Source: Euphorbia lathyris (Eukaryota > Streptophyta > Magnoliopsida > Malpighiales > Euphorbiaceae). From it: a DNA stretch of 64,000 nucleotides. Below are positions 46,361 through 58,000 of the stretch, in pieces (within the stretch, counting starts at the first letter, position 1; the number at the start of each line of letters is the position of its first letter). Made by a program: the position numbers and the translations under genes. The notes under the pieces are model-generated. The model did no database searches, had not been told where the DNA came from, and worked only from the letters and a program-made list of their open reading frames with translations. The stretch is taken from the NCBI RefSeq assembly GCF_963576675.1, contig NC_088916.1, forward strand, positions 50,407,001 to 50,471,000. The letters run 5' to 3'.

Positions 46361-48088
46361 CTATTCATCTTTAGGTGCCCAATTCTTTTTGGGTCCTCGT
46401 TGGTTAGCATGAATAGGTGAAGCATCATATTTTATTTTGTGATGGCATACATTTATGGTGTGGCCATCTTTACCACAATAGTCACAAAAAATTACCCTTT
46501 GAGGGTATTTCCTCTTTTGATCAGCACGATGGTGCTGAGCATACCAACACACATATATAGTGTGTCCTCTCTTTCCACAACAGTCACACTGACTGTTCTG
46601 CTGAGTGTACTGTCTATGCTGACCAGTACCTTGATACTCAGCATTTGGATAGAACCTTTTCTTAGCCGATGTACTCAGCTGGTTCTGTATAGATGTGATG
46701 TCCTTTCTCAGCTTCTTAGAGTCTGATTGGACTTCCGAGACAAACCGATGTATGATTTTTAGATTTTCATCTTGCCTGGTGTTGTCTTGAAGCAGATGTC
46801 AGAGGTCACTCAGTTTGACCTCTTCAATCTCATCACATCGCCTGTTGAGTGCTCTTATTTTCTTATTACACTTTTTGGTCAGTGTATAGAGATCACTCAA
46901 GGCATTAACCATTTCATTTCTGAGCAGAAGAAGAGATGTTACCTCAATGGAGTGTTCCTCTTGGTCAGATCCATCTGAGAGGTCAGCTTGCTCAGATCGG
47001 CAGTGGTCAGCAGATTCGATAGCCATGAAACATATGTTTGCTGACTCAGTGGCATCAGCTTCTGATGAGGTTGACTCATCACTATCGCTCCATATTGCCA
47101 CCATTGCTTTTCTGCTACCTTTCTTTTCTTTCTTCAGAGTGGGACAACTTGATTTAATGTGCCCAGTTTGATGGCATTCAAAGCAAGTGACAGGTTTCGA
47201 GCTATCCTTCTTGTGTCTGCTGTCGCTGGACTCAGCTTTGTATTTATCGCTTCTTCTGAATGGCATTTTGCTGTTCTTGTCATTCTTTCTGAATAGCTTC
47301 TTCATCTTTCTGGTGAACATGGCCATCTCCTCATCATCTGATGAGTCAGCTTTCATGACAAGAGATTTTTGCTTCTTGTCCTCTGACTTTTCTTTAGCTT
47401 CAAAATTCTTCATGGAGATCTCGTGGGTCAGTAGAGATCCTATGAGCTCATCATATTTGTATGTGGTCAGGAACTGAGCTTCTTCCACAGCTGTCTTCTT
47501 AGCTTGCCAGCTCTTGGGGAGACTTCTTAAGATTTTCTTCACTTGTTCTTCTTCTGTGAAGTTCTTGCCGAGTCTCTTAAGCTCATTTATGATATTGGTG
47601 AACCTTGAGTTCATATCAGAGATGTCTTCATTCTCGTTCATCTCAAACAGCTCATATAGTCTCATATGTTGATTCACCTTGGACTCCTTGACCTTGCTGG
47701 TTCCTTCATAGGTCACCTCCAGCTTCTTCCAGATTTCTTGTGCTGACTCACAACCTGAAATTTTGTTGTACTCTGCAGCATATAAAGCAGAGTGAAGCAT
47801 ATTGATAGCCGAAGCATTATTCTGTAATTTCTTAAGGTCATCTTCTGACCACTCAGTCTCACTTTTAACAACTTTCTCGTTGTTTACAATTTTGTAAGGA
47901 ACAAACGGGCCTTGGACTATTGCAAGCCATGCACTCATGTTTATTGCCTGAACAAAATTTTTCATCATGTTCTTCCAAAATGTATAATTTGACCCGAAGA
48001 ACAAGGGAGGCCGACTAATAGATAATCCCTCAGGGAGTATCTGTGTTGTTTGATTTCCTGGAAGGAAACGAGTGCTGTTCTCAGCCAT
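46361..48088 (-). pseudogene. Copia-C gag with three CCHC knuckles, one stop
   Basis: ATG at 48088 (MAENSTRFLPGNQTTQILPE), open for 429 codons to a TGA at 46799-46801 (a CGA in Copia-B), then readable to GPKKNWAPKDE at 46361. All three knuckles are intact: CFECHQTGHIKSSC, CDCCGKRGHTIYVC and CDYCGKDGHTINVC. The protein forms the particle and binds RNA. Confidence 0.88.
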
Positions 48089-48138
48089 TTACAGGGATCA
48101 GCTCAAGATAGTTTTATCTTTGAGTAGTGAGCTACTGT

Positions 48139-48150
48139 GCTCTGATACCA
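48139..48150 (-). other. Copia-C primer binding site
   Basis: Minus strand TGGTATCAGAGC, two bases after the LTR end, complementary to initiator tRNA-Met. Confidence 0.9.
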
Positions 48151-48152
48151 CT

Positions 48153-49604
48153 TGTTGGTCCCGTGTAATGTAATAGGATTAGTTCCAAGGGGGGGGGGGG
48201 GGGGGTTAGGAACTAATGTAACTTTTTCGCTTAATTATGCTGACTTAATTTAATTCTTTAAATAACTTCACTCAGTTTTGGTCAGCAAGGTTGAGCGTGA
48301 TGTAAGACAGCTTTAGTCAGAGGTTGACTAGAACTGTTTCACTTGTGAGTTGTGAAATAACACTTAAGGTCAGCTTCCAACTCAGCACTTTGATTACTCA
48401 GCGTCGGCTTATACAAATTATATACTGAGTAATTTAAGCAAGCAACACATACATATATATCAAGAGAAGGGTTAGAGATTACTCAACAGTCTTATCCTGG
48501 TTCGGCCTCACCGCCTACGTCTAGTCCCTAGAATCCTTCCGGGATTTTTCAATCCACTACTGAGCTCTTTAAAGGTAGAGCACAAACCGTTTACAAAGCA
48601 ATTGAGTATGCAAGAGTACCATCCTCTATTTGTCTACTCAATCCTACTGAGCGCTATAACCGAACACTCAGATTTTCTCTACCGCTGAGTACTAAAACCG
48701 AGTACTCAGCTTCACTCTCTCAACCTTTACAATTGATACAAGATTTGTTCTCTCAAACGAAGAACACTTTAGAGGAATACAAATTCATTCTAGACTTTTA
48801 CACAGAGATTGGATTTGGGTGTAAGAACTTGCTTTTTCTATTTAGACAGCTTCTATTTTGGATTTTCACTCTTGTGAAGATTTGCTTTTCTGTCTGTGCT
48901 TTTTTGTATTTCGGCCAAGGATCCAAGTGATGAGCTTGTCCTTTTATAGCAAAGTCTGAAGCTTCAATGATTTGAATTCGGACATATCCATTGAATTCAA
49001 AAGGTCTTTTTGCGTCATTCATTGGCCAGCATTCAGATTTGCAGGCCAATCATGTCATCTGAATTTAGCAGGCGTCAGGTTTGTCGGTTTCGTCTTCTAG
49101 CGTCAGGTTTCGTCTTCTAGTGCCAGGTTTGTCTTCTTGCCAAACTCTAGTTGATCCATGCGTCTCGAGAAGGTCTCTTGGTGTAATTTCGAGGCTTCTG
49201 AATTGATGCAGACCTGTGTCGGGTGTTTGTCTTTTAGTCAATGGATCATTGGTGCTGTCCTGACGAACACTCAGCTTGACTTAATTGACGTTGCCTTTAA
49301 GATTTCCTTTGACGGGGCTGAGTTATGTTCTACTCAACTTCTTCGGTCAGCTTCGTCTTCAAGCGTTTGTTCTGAAGAAGACTTTTCTTCTTTGATGCTG
49401 AGTCGTGTTCTACTCAGCTGCTGTGGCTCATGCTGACTTCATTCTATCTTACTTTTTATTCCTGTTCTCATTTATTAATATACTCAACATTGAACAGACA
49501 CATTAGTACAATTAAATCAAATCACTTAAATTTAATTGTCTTAATCATGGGATTAACTTAAATAATTTTGTCAAATCAAAATCATGTGAAAAGGTGTTTC
49601 AACA
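48153..49604 (-). repeat. Copia-C 5' LTR
   Basis: 1452 bp, minus strand TGTTGAAACACCTTTTCACA...GGACCAACA. It contains a 17-base C/G homopolymer (48189-48205; only 7 in Copia-B) and many CTGAG/CTCAG motifs. The right flank AAAGG belongs to Copia-B RT. Confidence 0.93.
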
Positions 49605-50912
49605 AAAGGTATTGACTATGGTGAGACCTTTGCCCCTGTAGCTAGATTAGAAGCTATAAGAATATTATATGCATATGCTAGCTTTATGAATTTTAAATTG
49701 TTCCAAATGGATGTCAAAAGTGCATTTCTTAATGGAGTTATACATGAAGAGGTGTATGTTAGTCAGCCTCTAGGGTTTGAGGATCCAAAATTCCCAAACC
49801 ATGTTTATAAACTCAAAAAGGCTCTGTATGGCCTGAAGCAAGCACCACGTGCTTGGTATGAAAGGCTGATCAGCTTTCTGCTGACTAGAAACTATGTCAG
49901 AGGAAAAGCTGACACAACCTTATTCATTAAGAAAAAGGGTAAAGATACCCTGCTGGCGCAAATATATGTTGACGATATTATTTTCGGTGCTACTAATGAG
50001 TCAATGTGCAAGGAATTTAGCAAGCAGATGCAAACTGAGTTTGAGATGTCAATGATGGGAGAACTCAACTTCTTCCTTGGACTTCAAATCAAACAAGGCA
50101 AGAATGGTATCTTCATTAGCCAGACTAAGTATGCCAAGGAGATATTGAAGAAATTTGATATGGAAAATTGTAAGCCAATATCTACCCCAATGGGTACTGA
50201 CACCGTGCTTTGTGCTGACGAAAAAGTTAAGTCAGTAGACAGCAAATTATATCGAGGTATGATTGACTCTCTACTCTATCTAACGGCAAGTAGGCCAGAT
50301 ATTCAGTACTCAGTATGTTACTGTGCAAGATATCAAGATAACCCTAAGGAATATCATTACATAGCTGTAAAAAGAATCCTTAGATATTTGTAAAGCTCAG
50401 TGAATGCAGGTTTATGGTATCCCAACACGAACGATTTCACACTCGTTGGATACACTGACGCTGACTATGGCCGAGATAAGCTTGAGCGCAAAAGCACTTC
50501 AGGAGGATGTCATTTCCTTGGAAGCTGTTTAGTGTCTTGGTTCAGTAAGAAGCAGTCGTCAGTTGCCCTATCAACAACTGAAGCTGAGTACATTGCAGCT
50601 GGAAGCTGTGTTGCACAAGTCCTATGGATCAAGCAATAGCTGGATGATTATGGAGTTCAAACAAAAACAATTGAAGTCAAATGTGACAACAAAAGTGCCA
50701 TTGAATTATCAAAGAATCCAATTCAACACAGCAGGATGAAACATGTCAGCATCAGGCATCACTTCATTAGAGATCATGTACTCAAAGGTGAGATCAAGCT
50801 GACATATGTTCCAACAGATGAACAACTCGTAGATATCTTCACAAAGTCGTTGGCTCATGAATAGTTCAGCATACTAAGGGAAGCTATCGGTATGTCTAAT
50901 CCTCTTCAATAA
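49605..50912 (+). pseudogene. Copia-B RT and RNase H, broken
   Basis: 49686-50393 covers [22 protein letters not shown] and the catalytic [11 protein letters not shown] stop near 50391 precedes RNase H (YTDADYGRDKLERKSTSGG, CLVSWFSKKQSSVALSTTEA), with another at 50637-50639, then CDNKSAIELSKNPIQHSRM and the terminal TAA at 50910-50912. The stops sit at CAG positions. Confidence 0.88.
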
Positions 50913-50929
50913 ATTTCTGAATGAAATGA

Positions 50930-51075
50930 ATGTTTAGTGATTATAATATGTCGAGTGATTATTACATGTTGAGTAACCGTCATATGCTGAATGAATATGA
51001 ATGCTATGAAATCACTATATGCTGAGTTGCTATATATATTGAGTGATTGCTAAATGCTGAGTTACTACACATGGT
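50930..51075 (+). repeat. Copia-B pol-env minisatellite
   Basis: Degenerate 18-20-bp units around ATGCTGAGT and GTGATTnTnA, matching the array in Copia-C at the same place in the element. Confidence 0.7.
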
Positions 51076-51315
51076 AAGAACCCCTTCTACGCTAAACTAT
51101 ACACTCAGAACTTCAAACGTTTAGTATCTTAGATGTTGAGTTAAACAACTTGAACAATAAATGTTTGCACGCATATTTAAGTATCCCCCTAGGATGATGT
51201 AAGCGTAATGATTAGAAAGCCATGCGCCGAATGTGCCATTAATGTCAGAATTAAATGTCGTTGATTGATTCAAGAACGAACCGCCATTCTGACCTATCAG
51301 ATCAACACGCATCGG

Positions 51316-51325
51316 CTATAAATAG
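51316..51325 (+). promoter_or_regulatory. Internal TATA box before Copia-B env-like gene
   Basis: CTATAAATAG followed by TGGACGATTTCTCACTAA, matching 30796-30787 of Copia-C, where TGGATGATTTCCCACTAA follows. Upstream TGATGTAAGCGTAAT corresponds to TGACGTAAGCGTAAT in Copia-C. Confidence 0.6.
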
Positions 51326-51479
51326 TGGACGATTTCTCACTAATCCCCTCTTACGCTTGATAAATTCGCATATGCTCAACTATCAACCACTGAACTTGCC
51401 TTTATATAGTTATAAAACATATATCTCATTAAAACAAATGATATAAAGAACAATTCATTTACATTAAGTTTGTATCCTG

Positions 51480-51735
51480 CAACAATTGACTATAGGACAC
51501 CAAACCCCAACAGAACCACACTGGTGAAATCTCCAGCACTAATCTGGGTCAGCCTCCACGACAGGCACACTACATCCTGACCAACTATCTTTTCCCCAAG
51601 GTCAACGCCACTTCCTCAGCCTCAAACTTTGAGCAATGCTTCATCTGGCATATGCTCAACTATCAACCACTGAACATGCCTGTCTTTCTCATTGGGGCTT
51701 TCCAACGCAGCACCGGGATTCTTAGGATGGGTTCC
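51480..51735 (+). pseudogene. Copia-B env-like remnant
   Basis: HYILTNYLFPKVNATSSASN and FEQCFIWHMLNYQPLNMPVF match the Copia-C env-like gene closely. The N-terminus is deleted; 51368-51401 before it is a misplaced copy of 51648-51681. Cut at 51736 by the next LTR. Confidence 0.75.
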
Positions 51736-52485
51736 TGATGCGCCTCCCGTTAAGAAGGCTCACTAAGTGATAAGTGTACCCCGTCGTTATCAAGTAATAA
51801 ATCTGGAAAGTCCAGGTATCGAATCCACAGGACTTATTTACCACAAGTATCGAGCTACTTGGTCTCAGGTGTTATCTAGGCTGTGTGGGTTTTGAGTTGG
51901 TTTTGTTTAAGTTAATCTACTCCTAGTTGAATTATGCTACTCCTAGCTAAGTTATACTAATTCGAACTAAGTTATTCTACTCCTAACTAAATTATTCTAC
52001 TCCTAATTAGTTAAACTACTCCTAGGTGATCTTTCACTAATGCAATTACCCGAAGGAGCATGGTATGAACGATAATGATGAAGATAGATTATTAGGTCAA
52101 TAGATTAAAAACCTAATCTAAGTCACTTGTATTCAAGCCGATTAACCGTACTTACCCTCCTGAAGTCCCTAGTGCGTGATTCCCTTGTAAGGCTGAAACT
52201 AGGTCTAAGGCTCAACAATTTGGGCTTAATCAACTAAGAGGTCGTCAATCTGCCAGGCTCTGACTAGGTCAGATTCAGCTCGCAATATGTGCCTACTAGA
52301 TTTTGGGGCTTTTGAATGAGTTAAACCAATTGAATAAAGCGTAAGACAAAGATTAAACAAATAATCATAGAACAAAACAAGAGCTAAAATATCATTAAAG
52401 GCGAAGAATATTGTCACAGGATACAATTAGCCTAGGATTCATAGACTGTATCAAAGGGTACAAACATAGCAAGATAAAAGGTGAT
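51736..52485 (-). repeat. LARD-2-like LTR, interrupted
   Basis: It shares with the LARD-2 LTRs TGATGCG, GGGATAAG/TGATAAGTGTACCCCGTCGT and the CTACTCCTA-type repeats, but is clearly diverged: a related, older family or copy. Its remaining part would lie beyond the 3' end of Athila-3, outside the window. Confidence 0.8.
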
Positions 52486-53782
52486 TGATAAGTGTCCAAA
52501 ATGGCAAGTTTATTAGGTTCTTTTTATCAATATTCTCTCTTTATTTGTGTCATTTTGGGACCTTTTTACTTATTTTGTTGCATAAGTGCTTTCAGGGATC
52601 AAATTGGAGAAAAGAAGGCTTGGAAGGCTGTTTTGGACCTTTTTTCACTCGAAGTTCAGATTTGCGGACGCAACTGGTTTTGTCTTGCCCAAGACTAAGA
52701 GGGTCGACTTATTCAAATCGCCAAGTCAGCAGAATCAGAAACTAACTTATCTCTGCAGTTTCAGCAACATATTTTGAACGAAGGAAATCCCTGAAATCAA
52801 GGAAGGAATTCAGAAGATTGGAGATTTTTGAATTAACATTATAAAAGAAATCCACCATTGTTTTTGGGAGATACTTTTTGATTTGACAATTTATTTTCCT
52901 TGTTAGGGTTTTTAGAAGTTTTTAGCACAATTTCTCATTTCTCTTTACGTTCATCATTTTTACCTTTGTAAGCTATCATAGTCGATTCATGACTATGCGT
53001 AGCTAATTTCCTCATTCGATTAAGGGATTAATCAAAAGCTACCGTTATTTCCAATTGTGAGATCGTTGTTCTTAATTTCAGTCATCTAATTTAGTTTGAT
53101 CTGTTTACATATTTATCAATCTATAAAATCAGACCTTCAATGGAAGTTTAGGCTACAGTTCGGCCGGGCTTCACCCTTTTCATTCATTGAAACAACGTTA
53201 GGCTATAGGATTCGTAATCATCTGAAATCCTAACTATGATCAAGCGTATGAATATGTAATTTGGTTTAAATCGGAATCGCTAAGAATTCGGTTAACTTAG
53301 ATTGGGTCCTTCTAACCCCTAATGCTTTTGACAGATTAAATTCTAAGCGCTAAGCTAGAACTGTCTGCCGAATAGGAGCTTATCTTTAGGCGCTCTAGGA
53401 TTAGCTTTACAATTAAGGAAGGATTAGGTCGGGAATGAGTAAGGAACGACTATAACCAATCCAGATCACGTTAATTATGATGTTTTCTCACTTTCAGTGA
53501 TCAATAGGAAATAATTGTTATGCCTGCGGATATCCCTTGATCGGAGTTTTTCTCATATTAGTGACAAGATTTAATTTCAATTCAATTTTACAAAAATTCA
53601 TTCTAAGATAACTACCAAACAATCATTCCCCCCCCCCCCCCCCCAATTTACATTCACTAGATTTAGTCATAATACGATAATAATCGGTATTAATCCTTAG
53701 GGTACGATCTTTGCTTACCATTTCTACAAAATAAGTAGTCGGTTCGTAATAATTATTTATTTGGTGGATTCGACACCCATCA
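52486..53782 (+). repeat. Athila-3 5' LTR
   Basis: TGATAAGTGTCCAAAATGGC...GACACCCATCA, 1297 bp. Palindrome core GTCTTGCCCAAGAC at 52682-52695, TATA box TATAAAAG at 52840-52847, and a 17-base C run at 53628-53644. Confidence 0.93.
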
Positions 53783-53787
53783 AATTT

Positions 53788-53804
53788 TGGCGCCGTTGCC
53801 GGGG
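53788..53804 (+). other. Athila-3 primer binding site
   Basis: TGGCGCCGTTGCCGGGG, five bases after the LTR end, the same site as in LARD-1 and LARD-2. Confidence 0.92.
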
Positions 53805-53832
53805 ATTAATCTAACTTGATTTTATTTCGTAT

Positions 53833-55021
53833 ATGACCAGGTCTGAATCTTCTAAACAACTCCTTTTCGAATCAGAAATAGAGTTATTGGCAAGAAAGAT
53901 CCGTAAAGAAGTAAGGCTACAAAAATCATGAGCCATTGGAATTCATAGTTCCAGCAAGGAAGAAGAGGAATTTTCAGGCGAAGGACGTGAGATACCCGGA
54001 ATTGAAACTGAAACAATGGCGACCCTCAGACAACTACATGCCCCTCAAGCAGATCAGCAGCCTCTTTGTGTAACATATCCAAATCTGGACGCAGAATTCG
54101 AACTTAAATCGGGACTGATTCACTATCTACCCAAGTTCCACGGGATGGAAAGTGAAAATCCACACAATCATCTCAAAGAATTTCACGCTGTTTGTTCAGG
54201 TATGAGCCCGCAAGGGATTACTGAGGAACAAGTTAAATTGAGAGCTTTCCCTTTTTCTTTGCAGGATGCTGCCAAAGATTGGTTCCTCAATCTACCTTCC
54301 GGATCCATCACGACATGGGTGGAAATGACCCAAGCATTTCTGGAAAAATATTTCCCAGCCTCACGAGCAGCGATGATCCGTAGAGAAATCAGTGGCATCA
54401 AACAAAAAGATATAGAGACACTCCATGATTATTGGGAGAGATTTAAAAGGCTTTGCGCAAGCTGCCCACAACACGGTATAACTGAACATTCTCTCATTCA
54501 ATATTTTTATGAGGGAATGCTGAGCATGGAAAGAAGAATGGTAGATGCTGCTAGTGAAATCTCATAGATAAAACTCCAGCGGCAGCAAAAGAACTGATCC
54601 GGAGCATGGCAATGACATCACAACAATTTGGAAAACAACAAGGAAGCTCGAGGAAAGCATATGAGGTAAGTACTTCAGCCATTGAAGAAAACTTAATTCT
54701 CTAACCTCTCTTGTTCAAAATTTGGTTTTAGGAACAACCGTGTAGGTAAAAGCATGCGGAATCTGCTCAATGGTCGGACATGCTACGGACGAGTGCCCTA
54801 CGTTGCAAGAGGACTCTCCGGAACAGATTAATGCTGCTCTCAGGTATCAAGGACAATCTCAGCGGAGGTATGTTCCATACTCAAACACGTACAATCTCGG
54901 ATTGCGTGATCACCCGAACCTGAGTTATAAACAATAAAACAATGTGCTCCAGCCGAATCCCCCATAACAGTACCATCGGCCTCAACAATACAGACCCCCT
55001 CAGTCCGACCCTAATCCAGGT
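53833..55021 (+). pseudogene. Athila-3 gag, broken
   Basis: ATG 53833 (MTRSESSKQLLFESEIELLA), TGA at 53929, then the same frame 54016-54567 with the retrotransposon gag core (FHGMESENPHNHLKEF, AFPFSLQDAAKDWFLNLPSG, YWERFKRLCASCPQHGITEH). A frameshift near 54563 and another near 54700 precede the CCHC knuckle CGICSMVGHATDEC (about 54752-54793). Stops follow near 54935-54970. Coding then continues into the frame from 55022. Confidence 0.85.
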
Positions 55022-58000
55022 ATGGCATCTAGTTCTAATGATCAATCTGTCATTGCTAACTTGGTTAAATTTCAGGAAGAACAAAGCAAGGTTAACGCCA
55101 GTCTTCAAGCAAACCTACAGAACTTAGAGAAACAGATGGGTCAAATTGCAACCTCACTGAGTGCAATCCAGTCACAGGGGAAGCTGCCTTCACAAACTGA
55201 AACAAACCCCAGACAGAACGCAAGTGCAGTCACGTTGCACAGTGGGAAGGACTTAGTCTTGCCCAAGACTAAACCACCCTGCATCCAGCAGCAAGCCGCT
55301 AAGAAAGAAAACGAGGTGACTGGAAAAGAGACTGTTAGCCCCACGAATGATAGACCTCCAGAAAAAGGAATTGAGGACCAGGACCCACCTCTGATGATCA
55401 GACCACCATTTCCTAGCCGTCTAGCCAAATCGAAGAGAGAAAAGGAAGAAAGGGACATCTTCGAAACCTTTCAAAAGGTGGAGGTAAACATCCCTTTACT
55501 TGATGCAATTAAACAGATACCTCGGTATGCAAAATTTCTAAAAGAATTATGTGTGAATAAGACTAAGCTTGCCGGTCATGAGAAAGTGGTTGTAGGAGAA
55601 AATGTCTCTGCCGTTTTACAAAGAAAAATTCCCCAAAAATGCAAAGATAAGGGTATGTTTGCTATTTCGTGTCTAATCGGTAATACCAGTATCAAGAGAG
55701 CAATGTGCGATTTAGGTGCATCAATTAATGTCATGCCTATGTCTATTTACTCTGCTTTAAATGCTGGTCCACTGACAGAAACGGGTGTAGTGATACAACT
55801 TGCAAATAGGGCTTTGGTTTATCCAAAGGGTGTTTTGGAAGATGTTTTAGTACAGGTCAATGATTTGGTTTTTCCAGCCGATTTTTATGTGTTAGATATG
55901 CAAAATGACGACAATACTTTGGAATCTTCTGAGATATTGCTTGGAAGACCTTTTCTAACCACGGCAAGAACAAAAATCGACGTCCATAAGGGCGTACTGA
56001 CCATGGAATTTGCTGGTAAGGTTGTCCAATTTAATGTGTATAATGCCATGAAATACCCAATTGATGTATCGTCTGTGTGTGGAATTGACATAATTGAACC
56101 TGTGACCCAAAATGTGTTTAATATGAGTGGAAAAGATGAGTTGCAGGTAGCGCTAAGCGAAAGCCTGACCACGGACAGCGAATACTTGGAGGAAAGCATA
56201 AAAGAAATTGTCGAAGCCTTGGAAAAATCTGACCAGCAGGTAGGAAATGTTCTTCATGTTCAGAAAATTAAAGCTAATAAGCGCCCTTTACCATCTATTG
56301 TGCAGGCACCTCAATTGGAGTTAAAAGAACTGCCCAAACACCTGAAATATGCCTATTTAGGGGCTGAAGAGACGTTGCCAGTAATAATTTCAAACGAGCT
56401 AAGTCCAGACGAAGAAGGACAGTTGATTGAAGTGTTACGACAACATAAAAAGGCTATAGGGTGGACAATAGCTGACATGGAAGGTCTGAGCCCGTCGACG
56501 TGCATGCATAAGATTCATCTTGAAGAAGGAGCAACACCAAAATGTGATGCTCAGCGGCAACTGAACCCACCCATGATGGAAGTAGTGAAGAAAGAAGTCC
56601 AAAAGATGTTAGATGCAAACGTAATATTTGCAATTTCGGACAGCAAATGGGTAAGCCCGGTCCATATGGTGCCAAAGAAAACAGGGATTACAGTAGTTCA
56701 AAATGAGAAGGGAGAGATGGTCCCAACTCGTGTTCAAAACGGATGGCGCGTCTGTATCGACTACAGGAAGCTAAATGCCTCTACGAGAAAAGATCACTTC
56801 CCGCTCCCCTTTATTGATCAGATGTTGGAGAGGTTGGCCGGGAAGATATTTTATTGCAACATGGATGGTTATTCGGGTTTCTACCAAATTCCGGTGGCAC
56901 CCGAAGATCAGGAAAAAACGACGTTCACATGTCCTTTCGGTACATTTGCCTACCGACGAATGCCGTTCGGATTATGCAACACACCGGCAACATTCCAACG
57001 ATGTATGGTAAGTATCTTTTCTGATTATGTCGAGCAAATTATCGAGGTATTTATGGATGATTTCACTGTTTACGGTGATTCTTTTAATGAATGCTTAATT
57101 AACCTTGGTAAAATACTGAAATGATGCTTAAAGTTTAATCTAGTCCTGAATTATGAGAAGTGTCATTTTATGGTAAATCAAAGTATAATTCTAGGACATG
57201 TGGTTTCAGCTAGGGGTATTGAGGTAGATAGAGCAAAAATAGATGTAATTCAGTCTTTACCTTACCCCGGAAGTGTCCGGGAAGTCCGTTCTTTTCTTGG
57301 CCATGCAGGTTTTTACCGGCGTTTCATTAAAGACTTCTCCAAGATAACACAGCCCATGTGCAAATTGCTGCAAAAAGAGGTCGCATTTGAGTTCGATCAG
57401 ACTTGTAAGGATGCATTTGATGAATTGAAAGGAAAGCTAGTGTCAGCGCCTATCATCCAACCACCAAATTGGAATTACCCCTTCGAGATTATGTGCGACG
57501 CTAGCAACTACGCAATCGGCGCTGTTCTCGGACAGCGGATGGATAAGCTACCTCACGTTATCTATTATGCATCGAGAACACTTGACAGTGCACAAAGCAA
57601 CTATTCGACCACTGAAAGAGAACTCTTAGCTATTGTCTTTGCTTTAGAGAAATTCCGTTCCTATTTACTCGGTACTAAAGTTATTGTGTTTTCTGACCAT
57701 GCAGCGTTGTGGTACCTAATGAAGAAGAAAGACGCGAAACCTCGCCTAATTCGGTGGATACTTTTGCTACAGGAGTTCGACCTTGAAATCCGCGACAAAA
57801 AAGGGTCTGAAAACCTGGTGGCAGATCATCTTAGCCGACTTCTCTCACCAGACAATGACAATGGAGAGCTCAAAGACGAATTTCCCGACGAACACTTGTT
57901 TAGCATCGATACAATTGAACCTTGGTATGCTGACTTGGTAAATTACATGGTTGCAGGGGTAATACCGGAAGAGTTTACCCGGAACGAAAAAGACAAATTA

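Larger units (their letters stand above)
26680..49604 (-). mobile_element. Copia-C, Sirevirus-like element, inserted in Copia-B pol
   Basis: Read on the minus strand: complete 5' LTR (49604-48153), primer site, gag, pol, spacer, env-like gene, polypurine tract and the first 331 bp of the 3' LTR (27010-26680). It is interrupted by a LARD-2 array (33229-43615) and a LARD-1-family solo LTR (30849-32478). It entered RT of Copia-B. The right border is clean (TGTTGAAAC... next to AAAGG at 49605), but the left border was deleted and patched. Its LTR is clearly diverged from that of Copia-B, so it is not a recent duplicate of it. Confidence 0.9.
49605..51735 (+). mobile_element. Copia-B part 2
   Basis: Same orientation and family as 17022-26679. 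It resumes at [15 protein letters not shown] of RT, precisely where Copia-C ends, and runs through RNase H, the pol-env spacer and part of the env-like gene. It is cut at 51736 by a LARD-2-like LTR; the rest would lie beyond the window. Confidence 0.85.

Noticed and set aside
52485..52777. Frames at the start of both Athila-3 LTRs
   Set aside because: Several overlapping frames in U3, upstream of the TATA box; most likely not transcribed.
54666..54671. GTAAGT splice-donor-like site in Athila-3 gag, followed by a TTTTAG acceptor-like site
   Set aside because: The sequence between them still reads as gag (LTSLVQNLVLGNNRVG), so it is coding, not an intron.
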